The translations under genes and the position numbers were made by a program. Below the pieces are notes generated by a model that saw only the letters and a list, made by a program, of their open reading frames with translations, was not told where the DNA came from and made no database searches. Below, one piece after another: positions 9,503 to 17,084 of a DNA stretch of 64,000 nt. Numbering within the stretch: the stretch's first letter is position 1; each line of letters opens with the position of its first letter. The DNA lies in assembly GCF_025961225.1 (NCBI RefSeq), contig NZ_JAOQNG010000004.1, forward strand, positions 634,665-698,664, given 5' to 3'. This DNA comes from Azospirillum canadense. Its GTDB lineage: Bacteria; Pseudomonadota; Alphaproteobacteria; Azospirillales; Azospirillaceae.

Positions 9503-9561
9503 CGTGGCATCCGGAGACGTCAACGACGCGCGGCCGGATCGGTTCGCAGGGAATGGAAAAT

Positions 9562-11748
9562 TTACCGTGCCCGGGCGACAACCCGTGGCGTAGGGTCAGC
9601 CTGCGCCTGGATCGCGCCGATCACGGCGGCCTGCGGATGGCCGAGGTCATGCAGCGCCCGAACGCAGTCCTCCGCCCGCTCCGAGGGCACGCCGGCCAGC
9701 AGCCCGCCGGCGGTCTGTGGGTCGAACAGCAGCGCGGTCCGCGCATCCGGCACAGCGCCGGCCAGCCGCGCCCCGGCGCGGGCGTTTTCCGGATGCAGGG
9801 TGCTGGCGACCCCGGCCCCCAACAGTTCCAGTGCCCCCGGAAGCGCCGCGATGGCGCCAAGGTCCAGCGTGGCGTCCACCTCTGAGGCGTCCAGCATCTC
9901 CAGCAGGTGGCCGAGCAGCCCGAAACCGGTGACGTCGGTGCAGGCCACGGCGCCATGCTCCACCAGGCAGGCCGCGGCGGGGCCGGAGGACCGCTGCATC
10001 GCCTCCAGCGCCGCAGCGACCCAGGGGGCTCGCGCCCTGCCCTGCATCGCCGCCGCCATCACCACCCCGGTGCCCAACGGCTTCGTCAGCACCAGCGCGT
10101 CGCCGGGCCTCAAGCCGCCCTTGCGCAGCACGGTCGGACCGGCGATGCCGGTGACGGCAAATCCCAGGCCGGGCTCCGCGGTTTCCGCGCTGTGGCCGCC
10201 GACGAGGCGCGCGCCGGCACCCTCCAGCACCTCCAGCCCGCCGCGCAGCATCTGGTACAGGTCGTCCTCCTGGATCGCGCCGCGGGCCGGCGGCAGCCCG
10301 GCGATGGCGAGCGCGGTCAGCGGCGTCCCGCCCATGGCGTGGATGTCGCCCAGCGCGTGGGTGGCGGCGATGCGGCCGAAGACATAGGGGTCGTCCACGA
10401 AGGCGCGGAAGAAGTCCACCGTCTGCAACAGCGGCCCCTGCGCCGGCAGGGCCACCACCGCCGCGTCGTCCCCAACGCCGGTGGGAGTGCCGGGCAGGTC
10501 GAGCCGCTCCAGAACCCGCGCCAGCACGGCGGCTGGCACCTTCGCGCCGCAGCCGCCGCAGCGCATCTCGGCCGGCGGCTGCGAGCGTGGAACCGGGCGC
10601 ATGGACGTCAGGTCCTGATAGTCGCGCATCCAGCGCCGGTCGATCCACTGCTTCAGCCTCCAGACCCACGCCCCTTCCGCCACCAGCGACCCGCGGGAGG
10701 CCACAGCGTAGGCGTCGCCCGCGCCGATCAGCGACAGGAATTGTTTCTGCGGGGTGAAGGGCCTCGGGTCCTGTCCCGCCAGGGTGCGCCGCAGGTTGGC
10801 AACCAGCGGCGGCCCCTGCCGCACGGCGAAGACGCCGGCCTTTGGGCGGGGGTGCGGCTGCACCGACGCCACATCGCCGGCCGCGAAGACCAGCGGGTCG
10901 TTCAGGGAGCGCAAACCCGCGTCCACGGCGATGAAGCCGCGCTCGTCGAGCACGAGCCCCGTCCCGGCCAGCCAGGGGGCGGCACCGGCCTGGGTTGCCC
11001 AGACCACCGCGTCGCAGGCGATCCGCGCGCCGTCCTGGAGGTCCAGCCCGTCGGCGGCCACCGACGCCACCGCGACCTCCTCCCGAAGCTCCACGCCACG
11101 CTCCGCCAGCAGGCGCCGGAAGACGCGGGCGACGCCCGGCGGGTGCCCGTCCAGCAGCCGCCCGCGCGTGACCAGCGTGAAGCGGGGCAGCACGGCGGGG
11201 CAGCCGTGGCGCAGCGCGCGCTGCATGGACAGCACCACCTCCACCCCCGCCGCCCCGCCGCCGACCATGGCCACGTGCAGCGGTTCCGCCGCGGCGCACA
11301 GCCGGTCGGCCAGCCGCTCCCACCGGTCGATCAGCCCGTCAATGGGCTTCAGCGGGATGGCGTGCTCCGCCGCCCCCGGCGTGTCGAGCGTCGGGCGGGA
11401 GCCGGTGTCCAGCGACAGCACGTCGTAGCGGAGCGGCGGCCGCCCGCTCAGCAGGACCCGCCGCTCCGCGCGGTCGAGCCCGACCGCCTCCGCGTGGATC
11501 AGCCGCGCCCCAGCGAACCGCGCGAGGCGCACGAGGTCGATGTGGCAGTCGTCGCGCTGGTAATGCCCGGCGATGAAGCCGGGGACCATGCCGGAATAGG
11601 GGGTCTCCAGGTCGCGGGCGACCAGCGTCAGGCGCACGCCGGGGAGCGGGCGCATGCCGAAGCTCTTCAGCACATGCACATGGGCGTGCCCGCCGCCGAC
11701 GAGCACGAGATCCTGTTCTATGGGCCCGTCGGTGGGGCTGGTCTGCAT
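9562..11748 (-). CDS. selD: FAD/NAD(P)-binding oxidoreductase fused to selenide, water dikinase
   Basis: 728 residues. The C-terminal half makes selenophosphate from selenide and ATP for SelA. Residues 1 to about 370 form a pyridine nucleotide-disulfide oxidoreductase-like flavoprotein (VLVGGGHAHVHVL at the N-terminus; FAAGDVAS near 280). The SelD half starts near residue 390 with CGGCGAKV (Cys397, Cys400, Lys403), then VGDDAAVV, HALGDIHAMGG and GGHSAETAEPG ATP/Mg motifs. The N-terminal extension is a known SelD fusion type; its activity is not established here. It may supply reduced selenium (inference). First gene of the minus-strand operon leading into fdnG. Confidence 0.94.
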   Translation of the reverse strand: MQTSPTDGPIEQDLVLVGGGHAHVHVLKSFGMRPLPGVRLTLVARDLETPYSGMVPGFIAGHYQRDDCHIDLVRLARFAGARLIHAEAVGLDRAERRVLLSGRPPLRYDVLSLDTGSRPTLDTPGAAEHAIPLKPIDGLIDRWERLADRLCAAAEPLHVAMVGGGAAGVEVVLSMQRALRHGCPAVLPRFTLVTRGRLLDGHPPGVARVFRRLLAERGVELREEVAVASVAADGLDLQDGARIACDAVVWATQAGAAPWLAGTGLVLDERGFIAVDAGLRSLNDPLVFAAGDVASVQPHPRPKAGVFAVRQGPPLVANLRRTLAGQDPRPFTPQKQFLSLIGAGDAYAVASRGSLVAEGAWVWRLKQWIDRRWMRDYQDLTSMRPVPRSQPPAEMRCGGCGAKVPAAVLARVLERLDLPGTPTGVGDDAAVVALPAQGPLLQTVDFFRAFVDDPYVFGRIAATHALGDIHAMGGTPLTALAIAGLPPARGAIQEDDLYQMLRGGLEVLEGAGARLVGGHSAETAEPGLGFAVTGIAGPTVLRKGGLRPGDALVLTKPLGTGVVMAAAMQGRARAPWVAAALEAMQRSSGPAAACLVEHGAVACTDVTGFGLLGHLLEMLDASEVDATLDLGAIAALPGALELLGAGVASTLHPENARAGARLAGAVPDARTALLFDPQTAGGLLAGVPSERAEDCVRALHDLGHPQAAVIGAIQAQADPTPRVVARAR

Positions 11749-12084
11749 CTCGGGTGCCGCTCGGGCCGTTGGGCGACCGGCCCGATGCTCCCGTGTGGAG
11801 CTTGGACGCGGCCGGTCCCGGCATAATGCCGCGGGCCGCGCCGGAGTTCCACCGCGCGGGCTTCGCCGAGTCGCCGGTTTCCCGGCCCGGCGCCGGCGCG
11901 GCGCCCCGGCAAACCGGAATTTATCCCATTCGGCCAGGAATTTTCTTGCTTCAAGTGGCTTTTGAGCCTTTTCCCGGTCGGTTTGGCCTGGAGAGGCTTG
12001 CGCACAGGAAAGCGGCAGAGTACGTCAGAGGCGCCGAGAACCCCAGCGATGCTGCGGGTTTCGAAATGAACAGAGGAGTAGGGA
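11749..12084. other. divergent intergenic region, selD / HU
   Basis: 336 bases between two outward-facing genes. It must hold both promoters. A moderately AT-rich patch lies at about 11930-11980. No convincing -35/-10 pair, operator or RNA element was recognised. The HU ribosome site GAGGAG is at about 12073-12078. Confidence 0.6.
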
Positions 12085-12369
12085 ATGACGAAGGCCGACC
12101 TCATCGACGCCATCGCCGCCAAGCTGGGCGGCACCAAGGCGGACGCCGGCAAGGCGCTGGACGCCGTGCTCGAGAGCCTGCAGGACGCGCTCGTCAAGGG
12201 CGAGACCGTCAAGCTGCCCGGCTTCGGGCAGTTCGAGATCGCCGAGCGCGGTGAGCGCACCGGCCGCAACCCGCAGACCGGCGCGGAAATCAAGATCGCG
12301 GCCTCCAAGGCCCCGAAGTTCTCCGCCGGCAAGGCTCTCAAGGACGCCATCAACGGCAAGGCCGACTGA
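12085..12369 (+). CDS. hupB: HU-family DNA-binding protein
   Basis: 94 residues, the standard length for HU. Small basic nucleoid protein that bends DNA as a dimer. The N-terminal helices (MTKADLIDAIAAKLGGTKAD) and the signature GFGQFEIAERGERTGRNPQTG leading into the DNA-binding arm are typical. GAGGAG precedes the ATG. Monocistronic, followed by a clear terminator. Confidence 0.96.
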   Translation: MTKADLIDAIAAKLGGTKADAGKALDAVLESLQDALVKGETVKLPGFGQFEIAERGERTGRNPQTGAEIKIAASKAPKFSAGKALKDAINGKAD

Positions 12370-12400
12370 CGCCGTCGAGGCAGGCCGACCCGTCGCGCCT

Positions 12401-12425
12401 GGGGCAGCGGCAACGCTGCCCCTTT
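12401..12425 (+). terminator. rho-independent terminator of the HU gene
   Basis: Nine-base stem GGGGCAGCG / CGCTGCCCC closed by a GCAA tetraloop, then TTTGCATTT. It lies 32 bases after the HU stop. Confidence 0.85.
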
Positions 12426-12533
12426 GCATTTCTGGGTGGGGCCGTTTCAGGGCACAAGTTTTGTGGACACGGGCGGGGCCCCTCGCCTGTTGACCGGTTG
12501 GTGTTGGCGAACCGACCGCAGCAAGGCGATAGC

Positions 12534-12791
12534 ATGAGCAGCAGCATCTTTCGTTGGATCAAGATCGACGGAGCCTGGGAACCGGCCCGCGAGCAGGCGG
12601 ACGGATCCTTCATGCCGATCGGCGACATCATCCCGCTCCCCGCCCGCGACGTGAAGATCGGGCCGGTCATCGAGCCGCCGCCCCGGAACGCCGACCGCGG
12701 TGCCGCGAAGGCAGGCGGCGCGGTGCCCTCCGCCCCCGCGGGACCGGACGACGCACTACCGCCGCCGGACAGCCCCCTGAATCCGGCCTGA
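12534..12791 (+). CDS. small hypothetical protein, proline-rich tail
   Basis: 85 residues from the ATG at 12534, which has AAGGCG upstream; an upstream in-frame GTG at 12498 lacks such a site. The N-terminal part (SSIFRWIKIDGAWEPAREQADG) looks folded and the last 35 residues are rich in Pro, Ala and Asp. No signal peptide or membrane segment and no family recognised. It ends 20 bases before the convergent gene. Confidence 0.6.
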   Translation: MSSSIFRWIKIDGAWEPAREQADGSFMPIGDIIPLPARDVKIGPVIEPPPRNADRGAAKAGGAVPSAPAGPDDALPPPDSPLNPA

Positions 12792-12811
12792 CTCCGGCCT
12801 GACGGGCGCGC

Positions 12812-13450
12812 TCAGCGGCCGCTGATCAGCTTGCCCACCAGCGACTGGAAATCCCGCTGGAGGTTGTCCATGAAGATTTCGACGGGGTCCGTCGGGGGCG
12901 GCGGCTGACGCTGGACGGGCCACGGCTCGACCGGCATTTCGGCGGTTTCCCTGGGGGCGGCCTGGTCGGGGACATACACCCGCTCCGGCGGCCGGGGCGC
13001 GTTCCAGGACGGCTCTTCCCGTGCCGTGTTCCACGTCGGGGGTGAGGACTGGGTTGGCCCTGGTCCCCGGGTCGGCCGGGGCTGCGGTTGCGAGCCCATG
13101 TCCCGCTTCGGCTTGGCCGGGGGCGCCGCGGGCCGCGGGCTGGGAACCGCCGCGACCTCCTTCCCGCGCGTGGCATCATCTGCCTGTTTGGTGTCTGTCT
13201 GTTTGGCGTCGGTCTGCTTGGGCACGACGATCGGCTCACCCGCCGCGGGCGCGCCGCCGACGGAGTTGCGCGCGAAGGCGTCCTTGCACAGGCCGCGCTG
13301 GTGGGCACGGTCGAGCGCCTGCCCCTCCAGAAGCCAGCAATCGATCGCCTGCGCCCTGCACACCGTCGCCGCCGCTGCGACCGCCGCCGCGGACAGCGCC
13401 AGGATCACCGCGCCGGACCGAAGCGCCTGACGCCCAAAAATCTGTCCCAT
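12812..13450 (-). CDS. exported proline-rich hypothetical protein
   Basis: 212 residues from the ATG at 13450, chosen because GGGGAGG stands just upstream and because the next residues form a signal peptide (RSGAVILALSAAAVAAAATVCRAQA, cleavage after AQA). The mature N-terminus has two cysteines (IDCWLL, GLCKD); the rest is low complexity, rich in Pro, Lys, Thr and Gln, with repeated KQTD units. Probably periplasmic or envelope associated. No family recognised. Confidence 0.68.
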   Translation of the reverse strand: MGQIFGRQALRSGAVILALSAAAVAAAATVCRAQAIDCWLLEGQALDRAHQRGLCKDAFARNSVGGAPAAGEPIVVPKQTDAKQTDTKQADDATRGKEVAAVPSPRPAAPPAKPKRDMGSQPQPRPTRGPGPTQSSPPTWNTAREEPSWNAPRPPERVYVPDQAAPRETAEMPVEPWPVQRQPPPPTDPVEIFMDNLQRDFQSLVGKLISGR

Positions 13451-13567
13451 GTCCGCCTCCCCGGACCCGCCGCCACCCGGGGCGGCCACCCTCATGCAGG
13501 GACCTACACGGCGGCAGGGGCCATCATTCCCTGATCATTCGGGGTGCGGTGGATCAGGGGGCATACC

Positions 13568-13582
13568 CCCCTGGCCCAGGGG
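13568..13582 (-). terminator. possible terminator after the cold-shock gene
   Basis: CCCCTGG and CCAGGGG flank a single base, a short GC-rich inverted repeat just after the minus-strand cold-shock gene. A second one (GGGGG-CATA-CCCCC) adjoins it. No T tract follows, so termination is uncertain. Confidence 0.3.
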
Positions 13583-13603
13583 ACACAGGAGACAGGGGCC
13601 GGG

Positions 13604-14209
13604 TCAGGCCAGTTCGACGCGCAGCGCGAAGGGGCCGCTGTCGCCCTGTTCCGCGACGAACCGCACATCCTCGCCGTCGGCCACGATGTCCAGGCCCGAC
13701 TGCCGCAGGATCGTGCGGTCGAAATAGACGCCGATGCCGGTCTCGTCGTTCCACGGGTCGATCAGGCCCGATTGGCTGTCGAGATTGTACCAGCGCACCG
13801 TCCCGTAGATCATGTCGTCCGGGGAGATCGCCATCAGCGCCGGCGGCAGGCGCTCGACACGGCGCTGCGGTACCTCCCGGACGCCCTGAGGCTTGGCCGG
13901 CTTGCCGTCCATTGGCGGCACGGCGGCGGCACGGGTGCGGCGCGCCTTCGGCTCGCGCGGCGGCTTCGGTTCCGCGGGGGCGGCCGGGGTGACCGAGTGG
14001 ATGGCCGCGACCTGGGGGCCCTTCGGGCTGGGCACGACGTCGCAGACCAGGACGGTCCCTTCCGTCAGCGTCACCTCCCCCAGGGGGGCCAGGACCTTGG
14101 AATGCAGAAACGCTTCCCCGCTTCCGTCGGACAAACGAATGAAGCCGAAGCCCTTGTCCGCCTTGTACCACTTCACCGTCGCGGTGACATTCTTCAGTTC
14201 GTCGTTCAC
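13604..14209 (-). CDS. two-domain cold-shock protein
   Basis: 201 residues with two cold-shock (OB-fold) domains. The first begins at about residue 9 (TVKWYKADKGFGFIRLSDGS, RNP-1-like KGFGFI); the second at about residue 130 (YGTVRWYNLDSQSGLIDP, with RNP-1 degraded to SQSGLI). An Ala/Pro/Arg-rich linker joins them. Binds single-stranded nucleic acid; the second domain may have lost affinity. Start taken as the GTG at 14209 because the homology begins there, although the frame is open further upstream with no ATG nearby. Confidence 0.85.
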   Translation of the reverse strand: MNDELKNVTATVKWYKADKGFGFIRLSDGSGEAFLHSKVLAPLGEVTLTEGTVLVCDVVPSPKGPQVAAIHSVTPAAPAEPKPPREPKARRTRAAAVPPMDGKPAKPQGVREVPQRRVERLPPALMAISPDDMIYGTVRWYNLDSQSGLIDPWNDETGIGVYFDRTILRQSGLDIVADGEDVRFVAEQGDSGPFALRVELA

Positions 14210-14596
14210 TCGTTCACTCTGGATGCTCGGTTGTCGGAAGGAAACGAAAGCAACACTGACGGTATTTGCACGGCGATGCAACGCACCCGTCACGCCGCCA
14301 GCCCACCGGACGCACCATCGCGCTCCGCGGGCGCCCGGGTGTGCCCCCGGGTGTGACCGGGCGGCGTCACCGGCCCCAGGGGCGAAGAGACGAACAATGC
14401 GGCGTCCAACGGTGCATAATCCACCCGGACCGCTTCCTGCAACGACATCATACCGGCGCCGGTGCCGGAATCGAAGAATATCGCGCGAAACGGCGCGCGG
14501 GGGATGTGCTGAAAAAACGCCGGCCCGGCCTCTGGGTTCCCAGTCCCGGCTTCCGCTATTTCGGATCGCCCCCTTCGGCACCTCCTTCGGCCACGC
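14210..14596. other. intergenic region upstream of the cold-shock gene
   Basis: 387 bases between the cyclase stop and the cold-shock start, both minus strand. It may include a long 5' leader, which is common for cold-shock genes (inference). A perfect 12-base palindrome ACCGGCGCCGGT is at 14452-14463. No gene is seen. Confidence 0.5.
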
Positions 14597-16273
14597 TCAG
14601 GCGACCGCCGCGGCGCCGGCCCGCGGCAGGACGACGGCGCGCACCGTTGCGGTGCGGCCTCGCACCGGCAGGTCCCGCGCCTCGCCGGAGCCGAGCACCA
14701 CGCCCGCGCGCCGGACCGTTCCGTCGGACACGACCAGTTCGGCGTCCAGCTCCTTCGCCAGCCCTTCCAGGCGGCTGGCCACATTCACCACGTCCCCGAC
14801 CGCGGTCAGCGAGGTCGCGGGGCCGTAGCCCATCTCCCCCACGATGGCGACGCCGGCGTGCAGACCCATGGCCAGACGCAGGGGATGACCCAATTCCCGC
14901 TGCAGGTTGCCGTTCAGGTCTTCCACCCCCCGTGCGATGGCCGCGGCGGCGGACAGCGCCTGGCGGCAGGCCTGCGTCGGCTCGCTCTCCACGCCGAACA
15001 GCGCCATCGCCCCGTCGCCGATGAACTTGTCCACGCGCCCGCCCTCGCGCTCGACGGCGTTGCCGACCATGGCGAAATACTGGTTCAGCAGATAAACCAC
15101 GTCGAAGGGCAGCTTCTGCTCCGACAAGGCGGTGAAGCCGCGCAGGTCGCAGAACAGCACGGCGATGAAGCGCTCCTCCCCGCTCCACCGCTGCTCGGCC
15201 GGCTGTTGGCCCAAAACGTTGGCGCGCAGCAAGGGGATCACCGCCACGTCCGACACCGGGCGGAGTTGGCACGCCAGCCGCACGCCCGGCGGGGCGCCGA
15301 CCCGCGCGAGCGTCGCGCGCTCTTCCGGCGCGGGTTCCGGCTGGTCGGACAAGCTTCCCAGCAGGCGCACCCGGCAAGTGGAGCAGCGCCCCCGTCCGCC
15401 GCACACGGACAGGTGCGGGATGCCGGCCAGCCGGCTGGCCTCCAGGACCGTGAAGCCGCGCGGCACGGCGACGGTCTGGCGGTCCGGGTAGCGGATGCGC
15501 ACCAGCGTGCGGCGCTGCCGCAGGAAGCGCAAGGTCCGCGCGCCGAGGACCCCGAGAAGGGAGCCCCAGGCCACGCTGTAGGCGGCCCACCACATGGTGC
15601 CCATGACCGGGGGCGGCGGCACCATCGGCTTCAGCCCGTTGGTCTCGACCAGCAAGGCGACGTCGCGGCCAGCCTGCGCAAAGCCGATCAGGGCCAGCAC
15701 GGGCACCATCAGCGCCAGGGCGAACAGGACGGGGAAGGCCCGCGGGTACCAGCGGCGGTGACGCAGCCAGAAATGCAGGCCGATGCAGCCGTGCACCCAG
15801 GCGACGACCAGGATGATGGCCTGCCGCAGGCCGTTGGTCGGGACCTCGACCCACATCAGCTGGAGGATGACGTCGTAGGTGTCCTCGAAGCTCGACATCG
15901 CCGACCGGACCCGCGTCCCCAGCACGTGGGGAATGAGGAGGAACGGAATGGACAGGCCGAGGACGAGCTGCCACAGGTCCGATCCTGGCATGCGCAGGGT
16001 GCGCCGGCGGTACAGCGCCAGCAGCGCCAGGCCGGCGTGGACCAGGAAGGACCCATAGAGGAGCACGGTGCCCGGCACGCTGCGCCAGACGGCGACGAAC
16101 CAGTCCTGCGCCTGCGCCATCGCTTCGAGCGACACGATGCCCAGGGCATGGTTCAGCAGGTGGGTGGTGAGGAAGGTGAAGATGATCAATCCGGTGGACA
16201 GCCGCAGGCCACGCACCGTGACCGGAGCACTCCATCGCAGCCCGCTGGGCCAATCCCCTTCCCTGACCGCCAT
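14597..16273 (-). CDS. membrane-anchored, ferredoxin-domain adenylate/guanylate cyclase
   Basis: 558 residues. Order: about six membrane helices (residues 20-260), a plant-type 2Fe-2S domain with Cys291, Cys297, Cys300 (CGGRGRCSTC) and a fourth Cys near 345 (RLACQ), then a class III nucleotide cyclase (LFCDLRGFTALSEQ, IGDGAMALFG, GLHAGVAIVGEMG). Histidines sit in the helices (FLTTHLLNHALG, FLVHAGL, LLIPHVLG, WVHGCIGLHFW), as in di-haem quinone anchors such as that described for S. meliloti CyaC. This suggests quinone/redox control of cAMP synthesis. The ATG at 16273 follows AAAGGGGG and is preferred to the upstream GTG. Confidence 0.9.
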   Translation of the reverse strand: MAVREGDWPSGLRWSAPVTVRGLRLSTGLIIFTFLTTHLLNHALGIVSLEAMAQAQDWFVAVWRSVPGTVLLYGSFLVHAGLALLALYRRRTLRMPGSDLWQLVLGLSIPFLLIPHVLGTRVRSAMSSFEDTYDVILQLMWVEVPTNGLRQAIILVVAWVHGCIGLHFWLRHRRWYPRAFPVLFALALMVPVLALIGFAQAGRDVALLVETNGLKPMVPPPPVMGTMWWAAYSVAWGSLLGVLGARTLRFLRQRRTLVRIRYPDRQTVAVPRGFTVLEASRLAGIPHLSVCGGRGRCSTCRVRLLGSLSDQPEPAPEERATLARVGAPPGVRLACQLRPVSDVAVIPLLRANVLGQQPAEQRWSGEERFIAVLFCDLRGFTALSEQKLPFDVVYLLNQYFAMVGNAVEREGGRVDKFIGDGAMALFGVESEPTQACRQALSAAAAIARGVEDLNGNLQRELGHPLRLAMGLHAGVAIVGEMGYGPATSLTAVGDVVNVASRLEGLAKELDAELVVSDGTVRRAGVVLGSGEARDLPVRGRTATVRAVVLPRAGAAAVA

Positions 16274-16445
16274 CGCGCCCCCTTTCCGCCCTCGTGCACG
16301 TGCCGGCCACGAAGCGCGCCCGCGTCGCCGATGCCCCACGCTTCAAGCGTCGGTGCTCCCGCGGATGGTTTCAAGGCTCGCTCAACAACCCGTGATCCGG
16401 CGCCCGCGATCCGGCCCCCATGATCCGGACAGACCGTGCGGCACG

Positions 16446-16468
16446 AAAAAGGCCGCCCGAAGGCGGCC
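16446..16468 (-). terminator. rho-independent terminator, minus strand
   Basis: Reading the minus strand: GGCCGCC, UUCG loop, GGCGGCC, then TTTTT. A textbook terminator 173 bases upstream of the cyclase start. Confidence 0.85.
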
Positions 16469-16640
16469 CGCAGTCTCTCTCCCTGGACCCTGCAAGAATC
16501 CAGGGTCTACCCTTCCAGAGTCGCCCGTCCGTGCGCAACTTGGCGAAACTGTCTATGCCGGCCCTGCCTGGCAGCCCGGAATGGGCCCAGGGGCTTGGGG
16601 CTCATTGTTCGCCACGTCAATGGTAAGTGACTCAAACTCT
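16446..16640 (-). ncRNA. candidate small RNA, minus strand
   Basis: A strong minus-strand terminator at 16446-16468 has no coding gene ending at it: the nearest upstream minus-strand gene stops at 17085 and has its own terminator. Just before it lies a second hairpin, with CCCTGGA at 16481-16487 and TCCAGGG at 16499-16505. The transcript would be about 190 bases; the 5' end is a guess. It is not recognised as 6S, SRP or tmRNA. Confidence 0.35.
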
Positions 16641-16689
16641 TGATGTGGCTGTAATTTTTTGGTCTTTCAGCCTTGCGAGCTTTGCGCAT

Positions 16690-16708
16690 CTGGTATTTGG
16701 TATACCAG
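16690..16708. promoter_or_regulatory. GntR-like palindromic operator
   Basis: CTGGTAT (16690-16696) and ATACCAG (16702-16708) form an inverted repeat containing the perfect decamer TGGTATACCA (16698-16707). The core matches sites of FadR/UxuR-type GntR regulators. It lies 36 bases before the 44-residue gene and upstream of the candidate minus-strand RNA, so it could control either. Confidence 0.5.
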
Positions 16709-16743
16709 AATATAGTCACCCCATCAGATCGATGGAGGACATC

Positions 16744-16878
16744 ATGACGACCACGACCTTCTCCCCCGCCGGCGCCTCGCACCAGCCGTCCACCGCCGTC
16801 CAGGCGATCCTCGGCTTCGCGGTCTCCTGGTTCAAGGCGACTCCGGTCTACATCGTCTACAGCGCGCTGGCCCGCTGA
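16744..16878 (+). CDS. 44-residue hydrophobic small protein
   Basis: ATG at 16744 with GGAGG at 16733-16737. The first 18 residues are polar and Thr/Ser-rich; residues 19-42 (VQAILGFAVSWFKATPVYIV and on) are hydrophobic with one lysine, suggesting a single membrane or amphipathic helix. It is monocistronic, with an operator-like palindrome upstream and a terminator downstream. No family recognised. Confidence 0.55.
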   Translation: MTTTTFSPAGASHQPSTAVQAILGFAVSWFKATPVYIVYSALAR

Positions 16879-17009
16879 AACCAGACCGGACCAACCCTCC
16901 GGGGCCTGATCATCCGGGCGCACGCATCCCCGGCCGGGCCGGCCGCCGCTTTGGCGACAGCCTAGTCCCTTGCCCAACCCCAGGGATGACGTGAAACAGC
17001 GATGAACCG

Positions 17010-17043
17010 AAAAACGGGCTGCGCCTTCGGCGCGGCCTGTTTT
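17010..17043. terminator. bidirectional terminator between small gene and chemoreceptor
   Basis: An 11-pair stem (17015-17025 with 17029-17039, two G-T pairs, TTC loop) is flanked by AAAAA on the left and TTTT on the right, so it can end the plus-strand small gene and the minus-strand chemoreceptor. Confidence 0.75.
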
Positions 17044-17084
17044 CGTTTGGCGGACCCGCCGTCCTACCGAGCGGCGGCGCCCCG

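Noticed and set aside
16446..16640. 6S, SRP or tmRNA identity for the candidate small RNA
   Set aside because: None of the signature segments of those RNAs was recognised; left as unassigned.
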